Below are positions 24,697 to 32,785 of a stretch of DNA of 58,058 nt, piece by piece. The notes beneath the pieces are model-generated. The model was not told the origin of the DNA and did no database searches. It was given only the letters and a program-made list of their open reading frames with translations. Where the stretch lies: assembly GCA_002397315.1 (NCBI GenBank), contig DHAE01000008.1, positions 29,734-87,791 of the forward strand, in the 5' to 3' direction. The position numbers and the translations under genes were made by a program. Every line of letters begins with the position of its first letter. Positions within the stretch are counted from its first letter, which is position 1. This DNA is from Comamonadaceae bacterium UBA4962. Its GTDB lineage: Bacteria > Pseudomonadota > Gammaproteobacteria > Burkholderiales > Burkholderiaceae_C.

Positions 24697-25893
24697 CTAA
24701 TGCCGCCCGCGCCCGCGACCGGCCTGCGGCGGCACCGGCCGCATGCCCCAGGCCACCGCCAGCCAGGCCAGGCAGAGCAGGCCCGTCACCAGGAACAGGC
24801 TCGGCGTGCCATCCCAATGCAGCAGCGCGCCGCCCAGGGCGCCGCCCGCGAACAGCCCGAGCGACTGCAGCGTGTTGTAGGTGCCCAGCGCCGCGCCGCG
24901 CACGGCCGGCGGCGCGGTGCGCGACACCAGGCTGGGCTGGCTGGCCTCCAGCGCGTTGAAGCCGCAGAAGAACAGGAACAGCAGCCCGCCCAGCACCCAC
25001 AGGCCCGGCGGCGTGCCTGCCGTGGCCGCCCAGCCCAGCCCGGCCTGCACGACCAGCACCAGGCCGATGGCGCCCAGCAGCGCGCCGCGCAGCCGGCCGC
25101 GGCGCTCCAGTGCGAACAGGCCACCCATGGCCACGAACGAAAGCACCACCGCGGGCAGGTAGAGGTGCCAGTGCGCGCTCTTGGGCAGGCCGGCCTGCAC
25201 CAGCAGCGCGGGCACGGCCACCCACATCGCCAATTGCACGGTGTGCAAGGCAAAAACTCCGAAGTTCAAACGCAGCAGGTCCGGGTGGCGCAGCACGTCG
25301 GCCAGCCGGCCGCGCGGCGCATCGGCATGGCGCGCGGGCTCGGGCGGGACCACCCAGAGCACCACGGCGATGCCGGCCAGCGCGAGCGCGCAGGTCAGCC
25401 CGAAGATGCCCGGCAGGCCGAAGCGCGCCGCGAGCGGCGGCGCGGCCACGAGCGCCACCGCGAACATCAGCCCGATGCTGCCACCCACGAGCGCCATGGC
25501 CTTGGTGCGCACGCCATCGCGCGTCTGGTCGGCCAGCAGGGCCGTGACGGCGGCAGAGACGGCGCCCGCGCCCTGCAGCGCGCGGCCCAGCAGCAGCCCG
25601 CCGAGGGAATCGGCCAACGCCGCCAGCAGGCTGCCGCCCGCGAACACCAGCAGGCCGAGCACGATCACCCGCTTGCGCCCGAAGCGGTCGGAGGCCATGC
25701 CCAGCGGCAGCTGCAGCACGGCCTGGGTGAGCCCGTAGATGCCCATGGCGAGGCCCACCAGGGCGGGATCGTCGCCGCCCGGGTACTTGCGCGCTTCGAG
25801 CGCGAACACCGGCAGCACCAGGAACAGCCCGAGCATGCGCAGCGCGAAGATGAGCGCCAGCGACAGGCTGGAGCGCCGCTCCAGCGGCGTCAT
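24697..25893 (-). CDS. MFS transporter (YajR-like drug/metabolite exporter)
   Basis: A 398-residue major facilitator protein with about twelve membrane segments. The loop 2-3 motif appears as GMASDRFGRKRVI, and a proline/glycine-rich antiporter motif follows in segment 5 (GSIGLMFAVALVAAPPLAARFG). The substrate is unknown. The start is uncertain: I use the ATG at 25893 (MTPLERRSS). A GTG at 25953 and a longer frame to 26052 overlap the neighbouring intergenic region. From memory, the order uvrA - MFS - ssb is common in Burkholderiales. Here three additional genes lie between the MFS gene and uvrA. Confidence 0.88.
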   Translation of the reverse strand: MTPLERRSSLSLALIFALRMLGLFLVLPVFALEARKYPGGDDPALVGLAMGIYGLTQAVLQLPLGMASDRFGRKRVIVLGLLVFAGGSLLAALADSLGGLLLGRALQGAGAVSAAVTALLADQTRDGVRTKAMALVGGSIGLMFAVALVAAPPLAARFGLPGIFGLTCALALAGIAVVLWVVPPEPARHADAPRGRLADVLRHPDLLRLNFGVFALHTVQLAMWVAVPALLVQAGLPKSAHWHLYLPAVVLSFVAMGGLFALERRGRLRGALLGAIGLVLVVQAGLGWAATAGTPPGLWVLGGLLFLFFCGFNALEASQPSLVSRTAPPAVRGAALGTYNTLQSLGLFAGGALGGALLHWDGTPSLFLVTGLLCLAWLAVAWGMRPVPPQAGRGRGRH

Positions 25894-26030
25894 CGTGGTG
25901 GCGGAAGCGGCGGGGGCGCCGGATGCGGGCTGGGGCGGCAGGGATTCCGGCACGGCAGTGGTCAGCGGTTGCGGGCGGTGGGAAGACGGCGATTCTCGCC
26001 CATCGCGCGTGCCGCCGCCGTGGACGGCGG

Positions 26031-26891
26031 TCAGCGCCGCCGCTGGCGCCAACCGAGCAGGGCGGTCAGGCCGGCCAGCAGCGCCAGCGCGGCGGGCGAC
26101 AGCGCCGGCACCGGCGTGGGCTGCGCAGGGACTGCGGCGGCCAGCAACGCCGGCCCCCCCGGATCGGCGATCACGCCCACGGTGGGGTCGGTGTCGCCCG
26201 CGCCGTTGTCGGTGATCGTGAAGCTGATCGTGTCACCCGCGATCTGCGCGTCTTTCCATTCGAACCAGGTGTAGCGGTCCGCGCCGGGGCCGGATGGGCC
26301 GAACTTGATGAAGCGGGTGCCGTCGGGCAGGGCCTGGGGGTATTTCATCGTCACCGTCACGCTGCCGGTGCAACTGGTGGCGACGAAGCGGAACACGCCG
26401 TGGGGGAACTGCGCGCCGGCCGGGCCGCCGGAGGGCGTCTCGAAGGCGGTCCGGGTGGCGTCGAATTGGCAACCGCCCGCCACGGCAGGGCCCGACAGCG
26501 TGGCCGTGATCGTGCCCGTGCCGGTGGCCGAGGTGCCCGTGAACACGGCGGGGTTCGCGCGCAGCACGAGGTGGATCGTCGAGTCCTTCTGGATGTTGTA
26601 GTCGGAGAGCGTGCGGCCGTCCTCCAGCTGCTTGCCCGCGAAGATGAGCCGCTGCTGCTCGGGATCGATCCCTTCCTGGTCCTGGATCTTCGCCTTCACG
26701 TTCTCGATCGAGTCGCTGGGCTCGACGTCCAGCGTGATCGTCTTGCCCGACAGCATCTTCACGAAGATCTGCATCGCCCAGGCCCCCTGGGCCGAGAAGG
26801 CGAGGACGCAGAGCAGGGCCAGCCGCACGAAGGCGCGGCGCAGCGACGGGAAAGCAAAGGGCGGGAATGCGAGGGAAGGACCGGGAAGCAT
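26031..26891 (-). CDS. Exported ubiquitin-domain protein with IPTL-CTERM-like anchor
   Basis: A 286-residue protein in three parts. (1) A signal peptide of ~39 residues (hydrophobic core ALLCVLAFS, ending QGAWA). (2) A ubiquitin domain, residues ~40-111, beginning exactly at the predicted cleavage site with MQIFVKMLSGKTITLDVEP. It differs from human ubiquitin at about nine of 72 positions (T7M, T9S, E16D, T22S, K33Q, P37D, D39E, E64D, L67I). Lys6, 11, 27, 29, 48, 63 and the Leu8-Ile44-Val70 patch are kept. The conjugating tail LRLRGG is replaced by LRANPA, so ordinary conjugation is impossible. (3) A beta-rich domain with TDNGAGDTDPTVG, shared with the kelch protein at 27723-29390, then VPALSPAALALLAGLTALLGW and RQRRR, an IPTL-CTERM-like sorting tail. 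Codon use is GC-rich like the host. The role is unknown; mimicry of or decoy for eukaryotic ubiquitin is plausible. Confidence 0.9.
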   Translation of the reverse strand: MLPGPSLAFPPFAFPSLRRAFVRLALLCVLAFSAQGAWAMQIFVKMLSGKTITLDVEPSDSIENVKAKIQDQEGIDPEQQRLIFAGKQLEDGRTLSDYNIQKDSTIHLVLRANPAVFTGTSATGTGTITATLSGPAVAGGCQFDATRTAFETPSGGPAGAQFPHGVFRFVATSCTGSVTVTMKYPQALPDGTRFIKFGPSGPGADRYTWFEWKDAQIAGDTISFTITDNGAGDTDPTVGVIADPGGPALLAAAVPAQPTPVPALSPAALALLAGLTALLGWRQRRR

Positions 26892-27089
26892 GGGAGAAAG
26901 CGGTGACGCGGCCGCGAGGCGGCATGCAGGGGAGAGCGGAAACGCAGCAAAGGCGTGGCCGGCGGGTAAGGAAACGTAACCCCCGATGATGATGGAAGGT
27001 TCGTGCTCTGGGAAGGGCGTGTTGCGAAGTTTCCGGGCCGGCGCCGGTTTCGCCACCGTTGCTTGCGGCCCCCCCGGCGAGGGCTGCGG

Positions 27090-27671
27090 CTACGGCGCCA
27101 GACCCAGCCGCGCCCGCAGGCGTTCCACGCACTCCGCCACCGAGAGCGTGTCGGTGCGCAGTTCCAGCACGGGTGCCTCGGGCGGCTCATAGGGCGAATC
27201 GATGCCCGTGAAGTGCGGCAGCCCCCCGCTGCGTGCGCGCCGGTACAGGCCCTTGGGATCGCGCTCCTCCGCCACGGCCAGCGGCACGTTCACGTACACC
27301 TCGATGAAATCCCCGGGCGCGAACAGCGCCCGCGCCGCCGCGCGCTCGGCCCGGAACGGCGAGATCAGCGCCACGATGGCGACCATGCCCGCATCCACGA
27401 ACAGCCGCGCCACGTGCGCGGCCCGGCGGACGCTCTCGGCCCGGTCCGCATCGGAGAAACCCAGGTCGCTGCTGAGCCCGGCCCGCAGACGGTCTCCGTC
27501 GAGCACGCAGGCGCGCAGGCCGTCGCGCTGCAGCGAGGCTTCCAGTGCCTGCGCGAGGGTGGTCTTGCCCGCGCCCGAGAGGCCGGTGAGCCAGACGGCC
27601 CGGGCGGGAGGGCCCTGCGGGCGGCTGCAGTCCTGGCAGGTGATGTCGGAAGTTTCGTCAGGCTGCAGCAT
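27090..27671 (-). CDS. cysC: Adenylylsulfate kinase
   Basis: A 193-residue kinase that phosphorylates adenosine 5'-phosphosulfate (APS) to PAPS with ATP. The P-loop is GLSGAGKTTL (~residues 30-39). The APS-binding DGDRLRAGLSSDLGFS and the serine loop LISPFRAER, which carries the residue phosphorylated in this family, are also visible. No cysDN sulfate adenylyltransferase gene is in the window. It sits on the same strand between the kelch gene (51 bases upstream) and the ubiquitin-domain gene (198 bases downstream). The 198-base gap holds no gene and no clear terminator. The enzyme may supply PAPS for assimilation or for sulfation of an exported product. Confidence 0.93.
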   Translation of the reverse strand: MLQPDETSDITCQDCSRPQGPPARAVWLTGLSGAGKTTLAQALEASLQRDGLRACVLDGDRLRAGLSSDLGFSDADRAESVRRAAHVARLFVDAGMVAIVALISPFRAERAAARALFAPGDFIEVYVNVPLAVAEERDPKGLYRRARSGGLPHFTGIDSPYEPPEAPVLELRTDTLSVAECVERLRARLGLAP

Positions 27672-27722
27672 GGCTGGGAAGTTTGCAGCAAAGCTTTGGC
27701 AAGCTGCAACTCCCCATTCATC

Positions 27723-29390
27723 TCATGCGGTGGTGCGCTTGCGCCAGGCCAGCGTGCCCACCAGCGCAGAAAGCAATGCCAGCATCCATGGTGCGTCCAC
27801 CGGGATACTCACCGGTGCTGCTGCCGGATCCGCCGCCGCCACCGCGGGTGCGAATGGGTCACTGAAGCGGCCAGCGGCCGGATCGGAGTCACCGGGCCCG
27901 TTGTCGGTGAGCACGTAGCTCACGCTGCGCCGGTCGGAACTCAGCGTGGCGCCCGTCCATTGGAACCAGGCAGGTGCTGCACCGGCCGTCGGAGGGCCGA
28001 ACTTCCAGAACGTCGCGTCAGCCGCGAGCGGCTGGGGGTAAGTCAGCGTCAGCGTCACGGAACTGCCGGGATCGCAGCCGACGGCCTGGAAGGCGAACTG
28101 GCCATAGGGCAGCCGTTTGCCGCCCGGCTTGGCGGCGGTGGCGCTGAATCCCGTGCCCGGTTGCAGAATGCAGCCCGCTCCGCCACCCGCCAGCGTGGCC
28201 GAGGCCGCGCCTGTCATGCCAGGCACCGAATTCGTCGTGACGGTGTTCGCCGATGGGGCGTAGAGTTCGGCATTCGCGGAGGTTGCATTCTGGACCTCAC
28301 CCCCCGCCACCAGCAAACGGCCGCTGGGTAGCAGAGTGGCGGTGTGGTTTTGACGAGTGCTCGCCATGCTGCGCGTATCGGTCCAGCCGTTGGCTACCGG
28401 GTCATACAAAGCGCCAACTGATGACACATGGTCTCCGACCACTAACACCCTGCCATTGGCAAGCAGTGTGGCACTATGGCCGACTCGGCTCAATGTCATA
28501 CTGCCTGCGGAACTCCAGGAGCGACTACCCGGGTCGTAGATCTCGGCACTTGAATAAGACTCGTACATGGTCCTTCCCCCTGCCACAAGTACCTTCCCGT
28601 TAGCCAGTAAAGTGGCCGTATGAAACATGCGGGGCGACGCCATATTCCCAGCATCGCTCCAGGTGTTGCTTGCGGGATCGTAGATTTCCGTGGCCGAGTG
28701 GATCTCAAAAACCAATGGAACATAAAGAGAGCCGTTCATTCCTCCTGTGACCATGACCTTGCCATCAGGCAGCAATGTGGCAGTGTGGAGGCTGCGAGAC
28801 TTTTTCATACTGGCAGCTGGTGCCCAGGAATTGCTGGCTGGGTCATATAGCTCCGCGTCGTACGACGAAATCCCCCCTGCACCCCCGACGACCAAGACTT
28901 TGCCATTTGCCAACAGGGTGGCCGTATGGTCTGAGCGCGCATGGGCCATCGACGCTGCCGGAGTCCACGTGTTATTCGATGGATCGAACAGTTCCGCGCT
29001 GTTCAGTGTCTGTTGATTGCTCTTGCCACCGAGGACCAGGACTTTGCCATTGGCAAGTGTCGTCGCGGTATGGTAGGCGCGAGAGCTGGTCATCGAGGGC
29101 ACCACACTCCAAGTGCCCTCCGGTGTGTAACGTTCAGCGCTTGCAAAAGTGGTGGAGCCATTGAATCCGCCAGCTACCAGAACACTCCCGTCGGCCAGCA
29201 GCGTAGCCGTGTGATCCCTGCGTGCAGTATTCATGCTCGAGGTAGGAAACCAGTCGGTCTGCGCAGCCGCAATGCTAGGCAACCCGAGCAACACGAAAAG
29301 AGAGGCGAGCGAAATCCCCAACCTTTTCAGGAAGCACAAGATGGAGGGAAAAAGATGCCGTGGTCGATGGGAACTGAACAGGTTATTCAT
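27723..29390 (-). CDS. Exported seven-repeat kelch protein with IPTL-CTERM tail
   Basis: A 555-residue secreted protein. A long signal peptide (~44 residues, core GISLASLFVLLGLPSIAAA) precedes seven kelch repeats (~residues 48-395) of the pattern R..HTATLLANGKVLVvGG...SAElYDP....W...SM, which should fold into a seven-bladed propeller. A beta-rich domain follows (TYPQPLAADATFWKFGPP, TDNGPGDSDPAAGRFSDP), homologous to the one in the ubiquitin-domain protein at 26031-26891. It ends in IPVDAPWMLALLSALVGTLA plus RKR, an IPTL-CTERM signal of the kind processed by exosortase H. The repeat region is noticeably lower in GC than its surroundings. I chose the start at 29390 (MNNLFSSHRP) because it begins the signal region. 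The ligand is unknown. Confidence 0.88.
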   Translation of the reverse strand: MNNLFSSHRPRHLFPSILCFLKRLGISLASLFVLLGLPSIAAAQTDWFPTSSMNTARRDHTATLLADGSVLVAGGFNGSTTFASAERYTPEGTWSVVPSMTSSRAYHTATTLANGKVLVLGGKSNQQTLNSAELFDPSNNTWTPAASMAHARSDHTATLLANGKVLVVGGAGGISSYDAELYDPASNSWAPAASMKKSRSLHTATLLPDGKVMVTGGMNGSLYVPLVFEIHSATEIYDPASNTWSDAGNMASPRMFHTATLLANGKVLVAGGRTMYESYSSAEIYDPGSRSWSSAGSMTLSRVGHSATLLANGRVLVVGDHVSSVGALYDPVANGWTDTRSMASTRQNHTATLLPSGRLLVAGGEVQNATSANAELYAPSANTVTTNSVPGMTGAASATLAGGGAGCILQPGTGFSATAAKPGGKRLPYGQFAFQAVGCDPGSSVTLTLTYPQPLAADATFWKFGPPTAGAAPAWFQWTGATLSSDRRSVSYVLTDNGPGDSDPAAGRFSDPFAPAVAAADPAAAPVSIPVDAPWMLALLSALVGTLAWRKRTTA

Positions 29391-29563
29391 GAGGTGCTGC
29401 CGTCTTCGGCAAGTCTTCTGATGGATGGCGGATAAAGCCCGACAATAGGATGCGTAAATGTAAACATATGTATGCGGTCCTGCAACGGTTGTCTTCGGCA
29501 GTGTTGCGCACACAGCCTGTGAGGGGCTTGTACCCAGGCGTGCAGGCCACCAGCTATCATTTC

Positions 29564-29579
29564 CTGTTTACCTGTACAG
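29564..29579 (+). promoter_or_regulatory. LexA (SOS) box of uvrA
   Basis: CTGTTTACCTGTACAG is a perfect CTGT-N8-ACAG LexA site. It ends nine bases before the uvrA GTG start and lies just after TATCAT (29555-29560), a possible -10 box, so LexA would block initiation. The position also supports the GTG at 29589 as the start. The rest of the ~200-base gap to the kelch gene holds no gene. Confidence 0.85.
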
Positions 29580-29588
29580 GCCCGCACC

Positions 29589-32500
29589 GTGCAGACACCG
29601 CCTGCTTCCCCACTGTCTACTTCCCCCGACCCATCTTCTGCAGAAGAGGCAGAGGTGGAGCGGTACCTCGGCACCGCCCTGCGCGAGGCGCGCATCAGCA
29701 TCCGCGGCGCGCGCACGCACAACCTCAAGAACATCGATCTCGACATCCCGCGCAACCGGCTGGTGGTGATCACCGGGCTGTCGGGCTCGGGCAAGTCGAG
29801 CCTGGCGTTCGACACGCTCTATGCCGAGGGCCAGCGGCGCTACGTGGAAAGCCTCTCGGCCTATGCGCGCCAGTTCCTGGGCCGTCTCGACAAGCCCGAC
29901 GTCGACCTGATCGAGGGCCTGTCGCCCGCCATCAGTATCGAGCAGAAGGCCACGAGCCACAACCCGCGCTCCACCGTGGGCACGGTGACCGAGATCCACG
30001 ATTACCTGCGCCTGCTCTACGCGCGCGCCGGCACGCCCTATTGCCCCGAGCACGGCCTGCCGCTGACGGCGCAGACGGTGAGCCAGATGGTGGACGCGGT
30101 GCTGGCCCTGCCCGAGGACACGCGCCTCATGGTGCTCGCGCCCGTGGCGCGCGACAAGAAGGGCGAGTTCACCGAACTCTTCGCGCAGATGCAGGGCCTG
30201 GGCTACGTGCGCTTCCGCGTGGACGGCGCCATCCTGGAGCACGAGATGCTCCCGCCGCTCAAGAAAACCGAGAAGCACGACATCGACGTGGTGATCGACC
30301 GCCTGAAGGTGCGGCACGACGCGCAGCAGCGCCTGGCGGAAAGCATCGAGGCGGCGCTGCGCATCGGCCAGCAGGCGGGCGACGCCAACGGCCGCGTGGT
30401 CGCGCTGGAGATGGATTCCGGGCAGGAGCATCTGTTCTCCTCCAAGTTCGCCTGCCCCGTGTGCAGCTATTCGCTGCCCGAGCTGGAGCCGCGCCTGTTC
30501 TCGTTCAACTCGCCGATCGGTGCCTGCCCGACCTGCGACGGCCTGGGCCAGCACGAGGTGTTCGATCCGGCGCGCGTGGTGGCCTTCCCGTCCCTGAGCC
30601 TCGCGAGCGGCGCGATCAAGGGCTGGGACCGGCGCAACGGCTACTACTTCGCCATGCTGGAGAGCCTGGCGAAGCACTACCAGTTCGACGTGGAGGCGCC
30701 CTTCGAATCGCTGCCGCAGCGCGTGCAGCAGGCGGTGCTCTACGGCTCGGGCACGGAAGAGATCGCGTTCAGCTACATCCTCGACAGCGGCGCCCGCAAG
30801 GGCAAGGCGGTGGTGCGCAACCATCCCTTCGAAGGCGTGCTGCCCAACATGGCGCGGCGCTACCGCGAGACCGATTCGACCGTGGTGCGCGAGGACCTGG
30901 CCCGCTACCGCAGCACCCAGCCCTGCCCGGATTGCCACGGCACCCGCCTGCGCCGCGAGGCGCGCCACGTGCGCGTGGGCGAAGGCGAACAGTCGCGCGC
31001 GATCTACGAAGTGAGCCACGCCACGCTGGCCGAGGCGCTGGCCTGGTTCGAAGCGCTCGCGCTCACGGGCTCCAAGGCCGAGATCGCCGGCAAGGTGGTG
31101 CGCGAGATCGCCACGCGCCTCACCTTCCTGAACGACGTGGGACTGAACTACCTGAGCCTGGACCGCAGCGCCGAGACGCTTTCGGGCGGCGAGGCGCAGC
31201 GCATCCGCCTGGCCAGCCAGATCGGCTCGGGACTCACGGGCGTGATGTACGTGCTCGACGAGCCCAGCATCGGCCTGCACCAGCGCGACAACGACCGGCT
31301 GATCGCCACGCTGCAGCACCTGCGCGACATCGGCAACAGCGTGATCGTGGTCGAGCACGACGAGGACATGATCCGCGCCGCCGACCACTGCGTGGACATG
31401 GGACCCGGCGCGGGCGTGCACGGCGGCCGCGTGATGGCCCAGGGCACGAGCGCCGAGCTGTGCGCCCATCCCGATTCGCTCACCGGCCAGTACCTCTCCG
31501 GTGCGCGCACCATCCCCGTGCCCGCCCGCCGCACGCCCTGGCTGCCGGTGCTGGAGGCGGCGGAGCCCGAACCCGTGAAGAAGGGCAAATCGCGCTTCCC
31601 CGAGACCGATGCGAGCCGCCGCCGCGCCGAGCGCATGGCCGAGCACCGCGCGAAGCAGGGGCGCCTGCAGGCGCTGCGCGTCGTCGGCGCCAGCGGCCAC
31701 AGCCTGAAGAACGTGAGCGTGGAGTTCCCCGTGGGCCTGCTCACCTGCGTGACGGGCGTGTCGGGCTCGGGAAAGAGCACGCTGGTCAACGACACGCTCT
31801 ACGCCGCCGTGGCGCGCCAGCTCTACCGCGCGCACGAGGAGCCCGCGCCGCACGAGGCGATCGAGGGCATCGAGTACTTCGACAAGGTCATCAACGTCGA
31901 CCAGTCGCCCATCGGCCGCACGCCGCGCAGCAACCCGGCCACCTACACCGGCCTGTTCACGCCCATCCGCGAACTCATGGCCGAGACGAACACGGCCAAG
32001 GAGCGCGGCTACGGCCCCGGACGCTTCTCGTTCAACGTGGCGGGCGGCCGCTGCGAAGCCTGCCAGGGCGATGGCGTGGTGAAGGTGGAAATGCACTTCC
32101 TGCCCGACGTCTACGTGCCCTGCGACGTCTGCCACGGCCAGCGCTACAACCGCGAGACCCTGGAAGTGCAGTGGAAGGGCCTGAACATCGCGCAGGTGCT
32201 GGAGCTCACCGTGGAGGACGCGTACGCCTTCTTCAAGGACGTGCCGTCCATCGCGCGCAAGCTGCAGACGCTGCTCGACGTGGGCCTGTCGTACATCCGC
32301 ATGGGGCAGGCCGCGACTACGCTCTCGGGCGGCGAGGCGCAGCGCGTCAAGCTCGCGCAGGAACTCTCGAAGCGCGACACCGGCCGCACGCTCTACATCC
32401 TCGACGAACCCACCACCGGCCTGCACTTCGCCGACATCGACCTGCTGCTGAAGGTGCTGCACCAGCTGCGCGACGCAGGGAACACCATCGTCGTGATCGA

Positions 32501-32657
32501 GCACAACCTGGACGTGATCAAGACCGCCGACTGGATCATCGACATGGGACCCGAGGGCGGGGCGGGCGGTGGCACCGTGGTGGCCGAGGGCACGCCCGAG
32601 GACGTGGCGGCGAACCCGGAAAGCCATACGGGGCGGTATCTGGCGCGGTATTTGTAA
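29589..32657 (+). CDS. uvrA: Excinuclease ABC subunit A
   Basis: Damage-recognition ATPase of nucleotide excision repair, loading UvrB at lesions. The 1022-residue product has two ABC ATPase halves. Walker A motifs are GLSGSGKSSL (~residue 63) and GVSGSGKSTL (~residue 724). Signature motifs LSGGEAQR occur near residues 530 and 912. Zinc-binding pairs are CPVC...CPTC in the first half and CEAC...CDVC in the second. It is longer than the ~940-residue E. coli protein because of an N-terminal extension of ~30 residues and an insertion around residues 640-690 (VPARRTPWLPVL...RRAERMAEHRAK). It starts at a GTG directly behind a LexA box, so SOS induction is expected. Confidence 0.97.
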   Translation: MQTPPASPLSTSPDPSSAEEAEVERYLGTALREARISIRGARTHNLKNIDLDIPRNRLVVITGLSGSGKSSLAFDTLYAEGQRRYVESLSAYARQFLGRLDKPDVDLIEGLSPAISIEQKATSHNPRSTVGTVTEIHDYLRLLYARAGTPYCPEHGLPLTAQTVSQMVDAVLALPEDTRLMVLAPVARDKKGEFTELFAQMQGLGYVRFRVDGAILEHEMLPPLKKTEKHDIDVVIDRLKVRHDAQQRLAESIEAALRIGQQAGDANGRVVALEMDSGQEHLFSSKFACPVCSYSLPELEPRLFSFNSPIGACPTCDGLGQHEVFDPARVVAFPSLSLASGAIKGWDRRNGYYFAMLESLAKHYQFDVEAPFESLPQRVQQAVLYGSGTEEIAFSYILDSGARKGKAVVRNHPFEGVLPNMARRYRETDSTVVREDLARYRSTQPCPDCHGTRLRREARHVRVGEGEQSRAIYEVSHATLAEALAWFEALALTGSKAEIAGKVVREIATRLTFLNDVGLNYLSLDRSAETLSGGEAQRIRLASQIGSGLTGVMYVLDEPSIGLHQRDNDRLIATLQHLRDIGNSVIVVEHDEDMIRAADHCVDMGPGAGVHGGRVMAQGTSAELCAHPDSLTGQYLSGARTIPVPARRTPWLPVLEAAEPEPVKKGKSRFPETDASRRRAERMAEHRAKQGRLQALRVVGASGHSLKNVSVEFPVGLLTCVTGVSGSGKSTLVNDTLYAAVARQLYRAHEEPAPHEAIEGIEYFDKVINVDQSPIGRTPRSNPATYTGLFTPIRELMAETNTAKERGYGPGRFSFNVAGGRCEACQGDGVVKVEMHFLPDVYVPCDVCHGQRYNRETLEVQWKGLNIAQVLELTVEDAYAFFKDVPSIARKLQTLLDVGLSYIRMGQAATTLSGGEAQRVKLAQELSKRDTGRTLYILDEPTTGLHFADIDLLLKVLHQLRDAGNTIVVIEHNLDVIKTADWIIDMGPEGGAGGGTVVAEGTPEDVAANPESHTGRYLARYL

Positions 32658-32685
32658 CCCGTTGCCCTTCGCGGAACCATCCAGC

Positions 32686-32701
32686 CGTTACCAAAGTAAC
32701 G
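32686..32701. terminator. Small hairpin downstream of uvrA
   Basis: CGTTAC and GTAACG form a six-base stem with a CAAA loop 28 bases after the uvrA stop. There is no T-run, so it is at most a weak terminator. The 128-base gap to the next gene contains nothing else I can name. Confidence 0.3.
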
Positions 32702-32785
32702 AGGCGAACACCCACTGTTGAGCATCCCGGCTCTTCCATAGAATCGCGCCGCTAAAACAGCCAGCGATGGCGGAGGGAGGGTTCC

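Noticed and set aside
26031..26052. MFS gene starting upstream at 26052, overlapping the ubiquitin-domain gene
   Set aside because: The added ~53 residues are low-complexity and not membrane-like. A start at 25893 gives a normal MFS length; a GTG at 25953 remains possible.
29568..32627. Minus-strand open frame of 1019 codons opposite uvrA
   Set aside because: Exact antisense of uvrA, with His/Arg/Val-rich composition and no domain. It is explained by codon bias in uvrA.
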